A DNA stretch of 64,000 nucleotides from Aquimarina mycalae. GTDB lineage: Bacteria; Bacteroidota; Bacteroidia; Flavobacteriales; Flavobacteriaceae. The stretch covers positions 587,901-651,900 of the forward strand of contig NZ_JARYGY010000002.1 of assembly GCF_029906345.1 (NCBI RefSeq), read 5' to 3'. Below are positions 1 through 7,569 of the stretch, piece after piece. The position numbers and the translations under genes were made by a program. The notes beneath the pieces were generated by a model. It worked only from the letters and a program-made list of their open reading frames with translations, was not told where the DNA came from and ran no database searches. Within the stretch, counting starts at the first letter, position 1; each line of letters begins with the position of its first letter.

Positions 1-129
1 ATGTTAGTCATTTAGTAAAATATTAACATGAAAATGAAATTTAGAAAGCCAAAACGATAAAAAAATATCAGATTATTGATCTATCTGAAAACCAATGGAT
101 CATACTTATAAAATAATATCAATTACCTG

Positions 130-160
130 TTTGCTATATAAATATATAATTGTACATTTG
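130..160 (+). promoter_or_regulatory. Promoter of rplM-rpsI
   Basis: TTTG at 130-133 and TACATTTG at 153-160 are separated by 19 bp, which matches the Bacteroidota housekeeping promoter (TTTG, about 19 bp, TAnnTTTG). Transcription should start near 167, giving a leader of about 45 nt before the GTG start. The 129 bases before it are AT-rich and show no gene. Confidence 0.7.
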
Positions 161-211
161 CACCCCTATTTTATATAGGAAAGGAATGTTTAATTAGTAA
201 AATTAGTTAGT

Positions 212-667
212 GTGGACACATTAAGTTACAAGACAGTATCTGCCAACAAGGCAACCGTTTCAAAAGAATGGTTACATATAGATGCTGAAGGACAGACTTT
301 AGGACGTCTATCTTCTGTAGTAGCAATACTACTTAGAGGAAAGCGTAAGCCTAACTTTACCCCACACGTTGATTGCGGTGACAATGTAATTATTACAAAT
401 GCCGAAAAAATCAACTTAACAGGAAAAAAGTGGACAGATAAATCGTATATCCGTCACACTGGATATCCTGGAGGGCAAAGAAGTCTTACTGCTCAGGAGT
501 TATTTGACAAAAACCCAGAGCGTTTAATCGAAAAAGCGGTAAAAGGAATGTTACCTAAAAACAAATTAGGAGCAGAATTATTCCGTAATTTAAAGGTTTA
601 TGCTGGAGCAGATCACAATCAAGATGCTCAGCAGCCAAAAACTATTAACTTAAAAGAATTTAAGTAA
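212..667 (+). CDS. rplM: 50S ribosomal protein L13
   Basis: Large-subunit ribosomal protein L13, 151 residues, normal length for the family. The signature region with GQTLGRLSS near residue 30 and the [15 protein letters not shown] block near 53-67 are clear. The start is GTG at 212, chosen because the sequence [16 protein letters not shown] is the usual flavobacterial N-terminus. The stop TAA overlaps the ATG of rpsI by one base, so the two are translationally coupled, as in the widespread rplM-rpsI operon. Confidence 0.97.
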   Translation: MDTLSYKTVSANKATVSKEWLHIDAEGQTLGRLSSVVAILLRGKRKPNFTPHVDCGDNVIITNAEKINLTGKKWTDKSYIRHTGYPGGQRSLTAQELFDKNPERLIEKAVKGMLPKNKLGAELFRNLKVYAGADHNQDAQQPKTINLKEFK

Positions 668-1053
668 TGGAAGTTATTCACAAAATTGGTCGTAGAAAAA
701 CGGCTGTAGCTCGAATATACCTTAAAGAAGGTTCTGGAAAAGTTACGATCAACAAGAAAGATCTTAACGATTACTTTACTACTGCTACTTTACAATACAA
801 AGTGAACCAACCTTTTGCTTTAACAAGCAACGAGGACAAATACGATGTAAATGTAAATGTATATGGTGGTGGAATTACAGGACAAGCTGAGGCGGTTCGT
901 TTAGCAATATCCAGAGCGGTATGTGAACTAGACGAAGAAAACAGAGCAATCCTTAAACCAGAAGGTTTATTGACCAGAGATCCTAGAATGGTTGAGCGTA
1001 AGAAATTCGGACAGAAGAAAGCTCGTAAGAAATTCCAGTTCTCTAAACGTTAA
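667..1053 (+). CDS. rpsI: 30S ribosomal protein S9
   Basis: Small-subunit protein S9, 128 residues. It begins with the typical IGRRKTAVARIYL block and ends in the lysine/arginine-rich tail (KKARKKFQFSKR) that reaches toward the P-site tRNA in the ribosome. It is the second gene of the rplM-rpsI operon and starts in the TAATG overlap. The gap to rpsB holds a strong RNA structure, annotated separately. Confidence 0.97.
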   Translation: MEVIHKIGRRKTAVARIYLKEGSGKVTINKKDLNDYFTTATLQYKVNQPFALTSNEDKYDVNVNVYGGGITGQAEAVRLAISRAVCELDEENRAILKPEGLLTRDPRMVERKKFGQKKARKKFQFSKR

Positions 1054-1080
1054 TTTATTAAAACAGTATTTGTTGTTATC

Positions 1081-1158
1081 CCCTATTATAGGGAGTTAGT
1101 TTAGCATCTAAATACTCAAGGCCATATCGCAAAACGATAGCCACTTGGGTATTGCTAA
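1081..1158 (+). promoter_or_regulatory. Structured leader upstream of rpsB
   Basis: Two hairpins lie between rpsI and rpsB. The first is CCCTA-TTA-TAGGG at 1081-1093. The second is long: TTAGC (1101-1105) pairs with GCTAA (1154-1158), then after a five-base bulge AATACTCAAG (1111-1120) pairs with CTTGGGTATT (1144-1153) through one G-U, and an inner ATCG/CGAT stem closes a CAAAA loop. No T-run follows, so it is not a terminator. A ribosomal-protein autoregulatory leader for S2 is the likeliest reading. Confidence 0.55.
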
Positions 1159-1185
1159 TTCAACAGAACGTAAACTATTACAAAA

Positions 1186-2046
1186 ATGGCAAACAATATC
1201 GAAGTAAAAGATTTACTTGATGCAGGTGTACATTTTGGTCACCTGACAAGAAGATGGGATCCTAATATGGCACCATATATTTATATGGAGCGTAACGGAA
1301 TCCACATCATTAACCTATATAAAACAGCTGCAAAAATTGATGAAGCTAGTGAAGCTTTAAAAAAAATAGCAGCTTCTGGTAGAAAAATACTTTTCGTTGC
1401 TACCAAAAAACAAGCAAAAGAAATCGTTGCTGAAAAAGCAGCAAAAGCAAATCAACCATACATCACAGAAAGATGGCCTGGTGGTATGCTTACCAACTTT
1501 GTTACTATTCGTAAAGCAGTAAAGAAAATGGCTGCTATCGATAGAATGAAGAAAGATGGTACTTTCAACACTTTATCTAAAAAAGAGCGTTTACAAGTAG
1601 ATCGTTTAAGAGCTAAATTAGAGAAAAACTTAGGTTCTATTTCTGATATGACTCGTCTACCTGGTGCGTTATTTGTTGTAGATATTACTCGTGAACACAT
1701 CGCAGTAAAAGAAGCTCAAAAATTAAACATTCCTATTTTTGCAATGGTAGATACTAATTCTGATCCACGTCAGGTACAGTATGTAATTCCTGCAAATGAT
1801 GATGCTTCAAAATCTATCGACAAAGTAATGACTTATGTTAGTGATGCTATTATCGAAGGATTAAGTGAAAGAAAAGCTTCTAAAGAAGCTCCTAAAGCGG
1901 AAGCAACTCCAGCTAAAAAGGAAGCTCCTGCTAAAGCTGCAAAAGCACCAGCTAAAACTGAAGCGCCTGCACCTGCTGCAGAAGCACCAGCTAAAGTTGA
2001 GGAAGCTCCAGCAGTAGTTGAAGCTGCTAAGCAAGAAGAAGAATAA
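1186..2046 (+). CDS. rpsB: 30S ribosomal protein S2
   Basis: Small-subunit protein S2, 286 residues. The core runs to about residue 230 with the VHFGHLTRRWDPNMAPYI start, the PGGMLTNF block and the DTNSDPRQVQYVIPAN segment. The last 55 or so residues are a low-complexity tail of alanine, lysine, glutamate and proline, which is common in Bacteroidota S2 and makes the protein longer than E. coli S2 (about 241). It precedes tsf, the usual gene order, but a strong terminator separates the two. Confidence 0.97.
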   Translation: MANNIEVKDLLDAGVHFGHLTRRWDPNMAPYIYMERNGIHIINLYKTAAKIDEASEALKKIAASGRKILFVATKKQAKEIVAEKAAKANQPYITERWPGGMLTNFVTIRKAVKKMAAIDRMKKDGTFNTLSKKERLQVDRLRAKLEKNLGSISDMTRLPGALFVVDITREHIAVKEAQKLNIPIFAMVDTNSDPRQVQYVIPANDDASKSIDKVMTYVSDAIIEGLSERKASKEAPKAEATPAKKEAPAKAAKAPAKTEAPAPAAEAPAKVEEAPAVVEAAKQEEE

Positions 2047-2054
2047 ACATTCAT

Positions 2055-2118
2055 TGATTGCTTTCAATCATTAAAAATTATAAACTAAAAGCTAAGACAC
2101 ATAACTTAGCTTTTAGTT
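2055..2118 (+). other. Two hairpins after rpsB
   Basis: TGATTG/CAATCA (2055-2070) and a perfect 14-bp stem AACTAAAAGCTAAG (2083-2096) with CTTAGCTTTTAGTT (2105-2118). Neither is followed by a T-run. They stand just before the terminator at 2125-2182 and may protect the rpsB 3' end or take part in attenuation of tsf. Confidence 0.5.
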
Positions 2119-2124
2119 AAAATT

Positions 2125-2182
2125 AATGAGTCGTTTAGTTCTTTACTTGATAAGTAATATTAACTAAACGACTTATTTTTTT
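2125..2182 (+). terminator. Intrinsic terminator or attenuator between rpsB and tsf
   Basis: A 16-bp stem with one G-U pair (2125-2140 with 2162-2177) encloses a smaller stem TTACTT/AAGTAA and is followed directly by a run of seven T. Only about 26 bases separate it from the tsf start, and no TAnnTTTG promoter is visible there, so tsf probably depends on readthrough. Confidence 0.75.
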
Positions 2183-2208
2183 CACAAACACATTAAATAT
2201 TTATAGAC

Positions 2209-3171
2209 ATGGCAAAGATTACAGCCGCAGAAGTAAGCAAACTACGTAAAGCTACAGGTGCTGGAATGATGGATTGTAAAAAAGCACTTGTTGAAGCCGA
2301 AGGAGATTTCGACAAAGCAATAAAAATCCTAAGAGAAAAAGGTCAAAAAATAGCAGATAAAAGAGCCGACAGAGAATCTTCTGAAGGTGCAGTTATTGCA
2401 ACCGTAAATGACGCAAAAAACAAAGGTGTAATTGTTTCTCTTAATTGTGAAACTGATTTTGTTGGAAAGAATGATTCTTTCGTTTCTTTAGCAAAAGAAT
2501 TAGCACAACTAGGCCTAAATAGCTCTTCTAAAGAAGAATTATTAGCTGCTGATTTTAATGGAATGACTGTTCAGGATAAGCTTATTGAGCAAACTGGAGT
2601 TATTGGAGAAAAAATAGAAATCGGAGATTTTAAAGTATTAGAAGCTCCTTTTGTTGGATCTTATATTCACGGTAACAAAATAGGTGCTCTTACTGGACTA
2701 TCCGCTACCATTGATACTGCTGAAACTCTTGCTAAAGATATCTCTATGCAAGTAGCCTCTATGGGAGCAACTACTTTATCATATAAAGATTTTGACCCAG
2801 AATACGTTGCTTCAGAAACTCAAGCAAGAATTGCTGCAATAGAGAAGGAAAACGAAGAACTAGTTAGATTAGGTAAAACTTTAAAGAACGTTCCTCAGTT
2901 CATCTCAAGATCTCAGTTAACCGATACTGTAATTGCTGAAGCTGAAGAAAGACTTAAAGCTGAACTTAAAGCCGAAGGTAAGCCAGAACAAATCTGGGAT
3001 AGAATTCTTCCTGGTAAATTAGAAAGATTCATTTCTGACAATACTACTCTTGATCAGGAACAATGTCTTCTTGACCAGAACTTTATTAAAGACGAAAAGA
3101 AAACTGTTGCTGATTATGTGAAAACATTAGGTGACATTTCTGTTGTAAATTTTGAGAGAATATCTCTATAA
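2209..3171 (+). CDS. tsf: Elongation factor Ts
   Basis: Guanine-nucleotide exchange factor for EF-Tu, 320 residues, similar to other Bacteroidota EF-Ts and longer than the E. coli protein. The N-terminal UBA-like part contains TGAGMMDCKKAL (residues 17-28). The core has the NCETDFVGKND block, where the usual CETDFVARN is slightly changed. The start ATG at 2209 fits the MAKITAAEVSKLR N-terminus. A GC-rich terminator follows at 3216-3246. Confidence 0.97.
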   Translation: MAKITAAEVSKLRKATGAGMMDCKKALVEAEGDFDKAIKILREKGQKIADKRADRESSEGAVIATVNDAKNKGVIVSLNCETDFVGKNDSFVSLAKELAQLGLNSSSKEELLAADFNGMTVQDKLIEQTGVIGEKIEIGDFKVLEAPFVGSYIHGNKIGALTGLSATIDTAETLAKDISMQVASMGATTLSYKDFDPEYVASETQARIAAIEKENEELVRLGKTLKNVPQFISRSQLTDTVIAEAEERLKAELKAEGKPEQIWDRILPGKLERFISDNTTLDQEQCLLDQNFIKDEKKTVADYVKTLGDISVVNFERISL

Positions 3172-3215
3172 TAAACTTTACAACGTAGAAAAAAATAGTT
3201 TTTATTTTTAAACAT

Positions 3216-3246
3216 CAAAAACCGCTTCGATTGAAGCGGTTTTTTT
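3216..3246 (+). terminator. Intrinsic terminator of tsf
   Basis: AACCGCTTC and GAAGCGGTT form a compact stem around a GATT loop, with A-run before and seven T after. It is a textbook rho-independent terminator. Confidence 0.9.
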
Positions 3247-3604
3247 CGTCATTCTTCAAAATACTTTTTTCCTAGTATCAAAAACATTTTTCTAAACATT
3301 TCGGACCCCTCCAAAATGCTACCCCAAAAAAGACTAACTCCCCAATTAGCCTAGAACATATATTACACTACTGTGAACATATGGATTCTAAAAAAACGAT
3401 TCATCACTATTTCAAAAATATTTCTCATCTCCCCTATTTTTGTTTTCCTTTGGCAAACGTATGACATAATTGTAAGTCAATCAATAGCTACATTAGGGGA
3501 AAAGAACCCTTTTTTAATACCATTCATCATATTTTAACATTTTAGCACCTTTTAGAAACCCATGTCTTTAGTTATTAAAGTATTTTCTAAATTAAGAATA
3601 TCGT
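3247..3604 (+). other. Gene-free stretch between tsf and pyrH
   Basis: I see no convincing ORF here. The stretch is AT-rich with C-runs near 3305-3325. TCCCCTA near 3431 and TAGGGGA near 3497 could pair across about 60 bases, but the link is long-range and unproven. Confidence 0.3.
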
Positions 3605-3612
3605 TATATTTG
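3605..3612 (+). promoter_or_regulatory. Promoter -7 element of pyrH-frr
   Basis: TATATTTG fits the TAnnTTTG -7 consensus and lies 18 bases before the pyrH start. The -33 element is weak (TTTT near 3583). Confidence 0.55.
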
Positions 3613-3629
3613 CACCACAGTACAAGCAA

Positions 3630-4340
3630 ATGATGAAATACAAAAGGATATTACTAAAATTATCAGGAGAAGCCCTGATGGGAGAGCGTCAATATGGTAT
3701 TGACCCAAAAAGATTAGCAGAATATGCTAATGAAATCAAACAAATAACCGACAAAGGGGTAGAAGTTGCCATAGTTATCGGTGGTGGTAATATTTTTAGA
3801 GGTGTTGCTGGTGCAAGTAAAGGCATGGACAGAGTACAAGCTGATCATATGGGTATGCTTGCTACCGTTATTAATGGATTAGCATTACAAAGTGCCTTAG
3901 AAGATGCTGAAATTCCAACACGACTCCAATCCGCAGTTAAAATTAATGAAGTAGCCGAACCTTTTATCAGAAGAAGAGCGATGCGACATTTAGAAAAAGG
4001 GCGAGTAGTAATTTTTGGAGGAGGAACTGGAAACCCATATTTCACTACAGATTCTGCTGCCGTACTAAGAGCAATAGAAATTAATGCCGATGTAATATTA
4101 AAAGGAACAAGAGTAGATGGAATCTATACAGCAGATCCTGAAAAAGATTCTCAAGCTACTAAATTTGATTTTATTACATTTGATGATGTCTTAAGCAAAG
4201 GACTTAAGGTTATGGATACTACTGCATTTACATTAAGTCAAGAAAATGAATTGCCAATTGTTGTGTTTGATATGAACAAAACTGGGAATTTACTAAAAGT
4301 AGTTTCCGGAGAATCAATAGGAACAAAAGTAAATCTCTAA
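3630..4340 (+). CDS. pyrH: UMP kinase
   Basis: Phosphorylates UMP to UDP in pyrimidine nucleotide synthesis; bacterial hexameric UMP kinase of the amino-acid-kinase fold. The 236 residues are full length. [15 protein letters not shown] gives the N-terminal lysine and glycine-rich loop, GGGNIFRG the nucleotide-site glycines, and [12 protein letters not shown] the later substrate region. Two adjacent ATG codons (3630 and 3633) could start it; most homologues begin [15 protein letters not shown], so 3633 is equally likely. Followed by frr 51 bases on, the usual pair. Confidence 0.96.
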   Translation: MMKYKRILLKLSGEALMGERQYGIDPKRLAEYANEIKQITDKGVEVAIVIGGGNIFRGVAGASKGMDRVQADHMGMLATVINGLALQSALEDAEIPTRLQSAVKINEVAEPFIRRRAMRHLEKGRVVIFGGGTGNPYFTTDSAAVLRAIEINADVILKGTRVDGIYTADPEKDSQATKFDFITFDDVLSKGLKVMDTTAFTLSQENELPIVVFDMNKTGNLLKVVSGESIGTKVNL

Positions 4341-4391
4341 CAATAGTGGCTCATTTTTTGATCTACTGAAAAGAAAAAGAACTATTATAAG

Positions 4392-4955
4392 ATGAACGAA
4401 GAAGTAAATTTTATTCTGGATTCAACTAAAGAATCTATGCAAGGTGCAATTGCTCATTTAGAAAAACAACTAATTGTTATTAGAGCAGGTAAGGCGTCTC
4501 CAGCAATGCTAAGCGGTGTTATGGTTGAGTATTACGGAAATCCTACACCTCTTAACCAGGTAGGAAATGTAAATACTCCTGATGCTAGAACAATTACAAT
4601 TCAACCTTTTGAGAAATCTCTTATTCAAGAAATCGAAAAATCGATTTTGATGGCCAATCTTGGATTTAACCCTATGAATAATGGGGAAAGTGTTATCATA
4701 AGTGTTCCACCTCTAACAGAAGAACGTCGTCGAGATTTAGTAAAACAAGCTAAAGCTGAGGCAGAAGATTCTAAAGTTGGCGTACGTAATGACCGTAAGA
4801 ATGCCAATAATGAAATAAAAAAATTAGAAAAAGATGGATTATCTGAGGATATGGCAAAAAATGCCGAATCAGACATTCAAGAATTAACAGATAGCTTCAT
4901 TAAAAAAATTGATGATATGTTAAGTGTTAAGGAAAAAGAAATCATGACAGTATAA
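4392..4955 (+). CDS. frr: Ribosome recycling factor
   Basis: Splits post-termination ribosomes together with EF-G. The 187 residues match the family (about 185). The IRAGKASPAML segment near 30-40, the VEYYGNPTPLNQV hinge region and the RRRDLVKQAKAEAEDSKVGVRNDR helix, which in homologues carries conserved arginines, are all present. Transcribed with pyrH; a long terminator hairpin begins 18 bases past the stop. Confidence 0.97.
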   Translation: MNEEVNFILDSTKESMQGAIAHLEKQLIVIRAGKASPAMLSGVMVEYYGNPTPLNQVGNVNTPDARTITIQPFEKSLIQEIEKSILMANLGFNPMNNGESVIISVPPLTEERRRDLVKQAKAEAEDSKVGVRNDRKNANNEIKKLEKDGLSEDMAKNAESDIQELTDSFIKKIDDMLSVKEKEIMTV

Positions 4956-4972
4956 TAACACCTTAAGAATCC

Positions 4973-5026
4973 TACACAAAAGTGTTTTCTTTCACAAAAC
5001 ACTTTTGTGTATTTTTATTTTTTTTT
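4973..5026 (+). terminator. Intrinsic terminator of pyrH-frr
   Basis: A perfect 16-bp stem (4973-4988 with 4996-5011) with a seven-base loop is followed by an almost unbroken T tract to 5026. It lies within the longest possible frame of the next gene, which argues that the real start of that gene is downstream of it. Confidence 0.9.
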
Positions 5027-5041
5027 GAACTAATTCGGATA

Positions 5042-7483
5042 ATGCAAAACAAACTATTCTGTTTATTATTATTTTTTCCATTTGTTTTAATATCCCAAAT
5101 TAGCATTACCGGAAAAGTAATCGATCAAAGCACTAACGCTCCCTTACCATTTGCTACGGTTAAAACAGATACCAATACTTATGCATTAACCTCTGCTACA
5201 GGAGAGTTTGTAATTAGATGTGATAGTTACCCAGTAAACCTTACTATAAGCTACATAGGGTATATTACTAAGAACTTCTCTATCAAATCTCAAGATGTTG
5301 TAAAAGTAGAAATACAACTCACCTCTAAACAAGAAGATTTAGATGCAGTAAAAATCGATATTCCAGGAAGTGTTGCTTCTAACATCATTAAACAAGCAAT
5401 TGATAATAAAAATAAAAACAACCCTAATAAGGTTCTAAAAAGTTATACTTACAAAAGCTATAACAAATTTAAAATCACAGAAGATAACCGAGCAAGATTC
5501 GAGACTCCCGATACTACAGGAGCAGATATGGAACGCATCTTTAATGATGCCCATTCTTTTCTCTCCGAAAAAGTAAGTGTACACGAATTCAGTAGAGGGC
5601 GCGATGAAAAAGAAACAGTACTAGCATCTAGAATGTCAGGTTTTAGTAAGCCTGTATACAATGTACTTGGCATCAAAATTCAATCAAATTCTTTATACAA
5701 AGAAAATTATGTAATCTTCAACAACAGATACGCAGGACCGTTATCTAATAGAGCACTTAAAAACTATTATTACAAGGTTCTAGACACCACTCAAGGCAAA
5801 AGACCAACGTATGTTATATTATTCCAACCAAGAAGGTCGAAAAGAATAGCCAGCTTAGAAGGTATTCTATATTTAGATATGGAAACGCTGGCTATACAAA
5901 AAGCTATTGCCGAAATAAGAGGAGAGCTTAATGTAATGGTTACTCATGATTTTGAATATTTCCCTGATGAAAAATCTTGGTTCCCATTAAACCAAGAAGT
6001 TACGATCCGACCAGGCATTGGCAAACAAAAAGTTACACTATTTGGAGGGCAAATATCAGTTGGTAGATTAGGTAATGACAAGAAGAGTTTTACAGGAAAT
6101 AATGATTTTCTGATTTCAAAAACTGATTATTTTGATTATGAAACTAAATCTGATAGCAAGATTAGACTCCAACAATCTGCTATAGAAATTGATCCACAAG
6201 CGACTTCGAGAAATGAAGAATACTGGAACAAGTATCGCACAAGTGCGATTACAGAAAAAGATCTTAATTCTTTCCCGATAGTTGACAGCATCGTTCAAGC
6301 ACAAAATATAGAACGAAGAATCGATGTAATACAAAGTTTTAATATTGGATATTATCCTGTTGGTTTTTTTGATTTCGACCTTACATACCCCATAAAGTAC
6401 AACAACTTTGAAGGCTTACGTTTAGGACTTGGAGGTTTAACCAATGATAAATTTTCAAAACGATTTAGAACAGAAGGCTATCTTGTATATGGCTTTAGAG
6501 ATGGAAGATTTAAATTCGGAATTGGTGGCGGTGTTTTACTAAATAAGAATGCAGGGTCTTGGTTAAATATTAATTATACTGATGACCTTAAGGAAGTTGG
6601 AAGTTTCTTTTATTTAACAGATAGACGAGTCTATTCCTTATTCGAACCAAGATTAGTAAATATAGATTTCTATTATAAACACAGAACCTGGAGTACTAGT
6701 TTACAACATAGAATTCTCCCTAAATTATTATCAGAAACCCAATTATCTATTAGCAACATTGATCAAACAGGAGGATACACCTATCTTAATGAAGGCACTG
6801 TATTCTCATCATACAAAACTGCCGAATCTACTATCGCGCTGCGATGGAGTCCTTTTAGTAAATTCCTAAAGACTCCTGATGGGTTTAAAGAAATCCAAGA
6901 CGGATATCCTAAAATAACTGCGCAATACACTCAAGGATATAAAGGGTTATTTGATAGCAATTTTAGCTATAGTAAAATAGGGATTAAAGCAGAATATATT
7001 ATTAATCGACTTAATCAATCCAGCACTAGTTTTTTATTAGAAGGAGATATTGCAAGTGGAGATGTCCCCTTAACACATCTATATCACGCATATCCCAATG
7101 CTCCAACAAAAGAAACAGTCTTTCAAAGGTTTTCTGTAGCAGGCCGAAGAAGTTTTGAAACCATGTATTTTAGTGAGTTCTTTAGTGATAGACTAGCAAC
7201 TTTACAGATCAGACATAGGTTAAGACCTTTTAAAATAGCAAGTTGGTTTAAACCCGAAATGGTACTAATCAGCAGGTATGCCATCGGGGATGTTAGCAAT
7301 AGAGATAAACATCAAGGAGTGAACTTCAATTCCCTTCAACAAGGTTATCAAGAATCAGGATTCGAAATAAATAAATTGTTTGCTGGTTTTGGATTAAGTT
7401 TTGCGTATCGATACGGTGCATATCATTTACCAAAATTAGAGGACAACATCGCATTTAAGTTCACTTTCTATTTAAAGCTTTAG
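5042..7483 (+). CDS. DUF5686 / carboxypeptidase-regulatory-like outer-membrane protein
   Basis: Predicted outer-membrane protein of 813 residues. After a signal peptide (MQNKLFCLLLFFPFVLISQ) comes a CarboxypepD_reg-like beta-sandwich at about residues 22-105 (ITGKVIDQSTNAPLPFATV), then the long DUF5686 region ending as a beta-barrel with a C-terminal aromatic strand (FKFTFYLKL). The frame is open to 4982, but that would place the frr terminator inside the coding region; ATG at 5042 gives a clean signal peptide. Function in this family is unknown; an envelope or transport role is inferred. Only 15 bases separate the terminator from the start. Confidence 0.85.
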   Translation: MQNKLFCLLLFFPFVLISQISITGKVIDQSTNAPLPFATVKTDTNTYALTSATGEFVIRCDSYPVNLTISYIGYITKNFSIKSQDVVKVEIQLTSKQEDLDAVKIDIPGSVASNIIKQAIDNKNKNNPNKVLKSYTYKSYNKFKITEDNRARFETPDTTGADMERIFNDAHSFLSEKVSVHEFSRGRDEKETVLASRMSGFSKPVYNVLGIKIQSNSLYKENYVIFNNRYAGPLSNRALKNYYYKVLDTTQGKRPTYVILFQPRRSKRIASLEGILYLDMETLAIQKAIAEIRGELNVMVTHDFEYFPDEKSWFPLNQEVTIRPGIGKQKVTLFGGQISVGRLGNDKKSFTGNNDFLISKTDYFDYETKSDSKIRLQQSAIEIDPQATSRNEEYWNKYRTSAITEKDLNSFPIVDSIVQAQNIERRIDVIQSFNIGYYPVGFFDFDLTYPIKYNNFEGLRLGLGGLTNDKFSKRFRTEGYLVYGFRDGRFKFGIGGGVLLNKNAGSWLNINYTDDLKEVGSFFYLTDRRVYSLFEPRLVNIDFYYKHRTWSTSLQHRILPKLLSETQLSISNIDQTGGYTYLNEGTVFSSYKTAESTIALRWSPFSKFLKTPDGFKEIQDGYPKITAQYTQGYKGLFDSNFSYSKIGIKAEYIINRLNQSSTSFLLEGDIASGDVPLTHLYHAYPNAPTKETVFQRFSVAGRRSFETMYFSEFFSDRLATLQIRHRLRPFKIASWFKPEMVLISRYAIGDVSNRDKHQGVNFNSLQQGYQESGFEINKLFAGFGLSFAYRYGAYHLPKLEDNIAFKFTFYLKL

Positions 7484-7543
7484 CGTATTGCTGCTTAATA
7501 ATTTTCTTTTAAGAATTTATTAAATAATAAACCTTCAAATTCT

Positions 7544-7551
7544 TACATTTG
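7544..7551 (+). promoter_or_regulatory. Promoter -7 element of the RND exporter gene
   Basis: TACATTTG matches TAnnTTTG, 18 bases before the ATG at 7570. No good TTTG is seen at the -33 spacing. Confidence 0.5.
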
Positions 7552-7569
7552 CACAAGGAAAAATAGAGA

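Noticed and set aside
1833-2067. Leftward frames over the rpsB tail
   Set aside because: They are reverse readings of the Ala/Lys/Glu-rich tail of S2.
4982-5041. Longer start of the DUF5686 gene
   Set aside because: The extension would be read from the frr terminator stem and its T-run and would put a poor sequence before a clean signal peptide.
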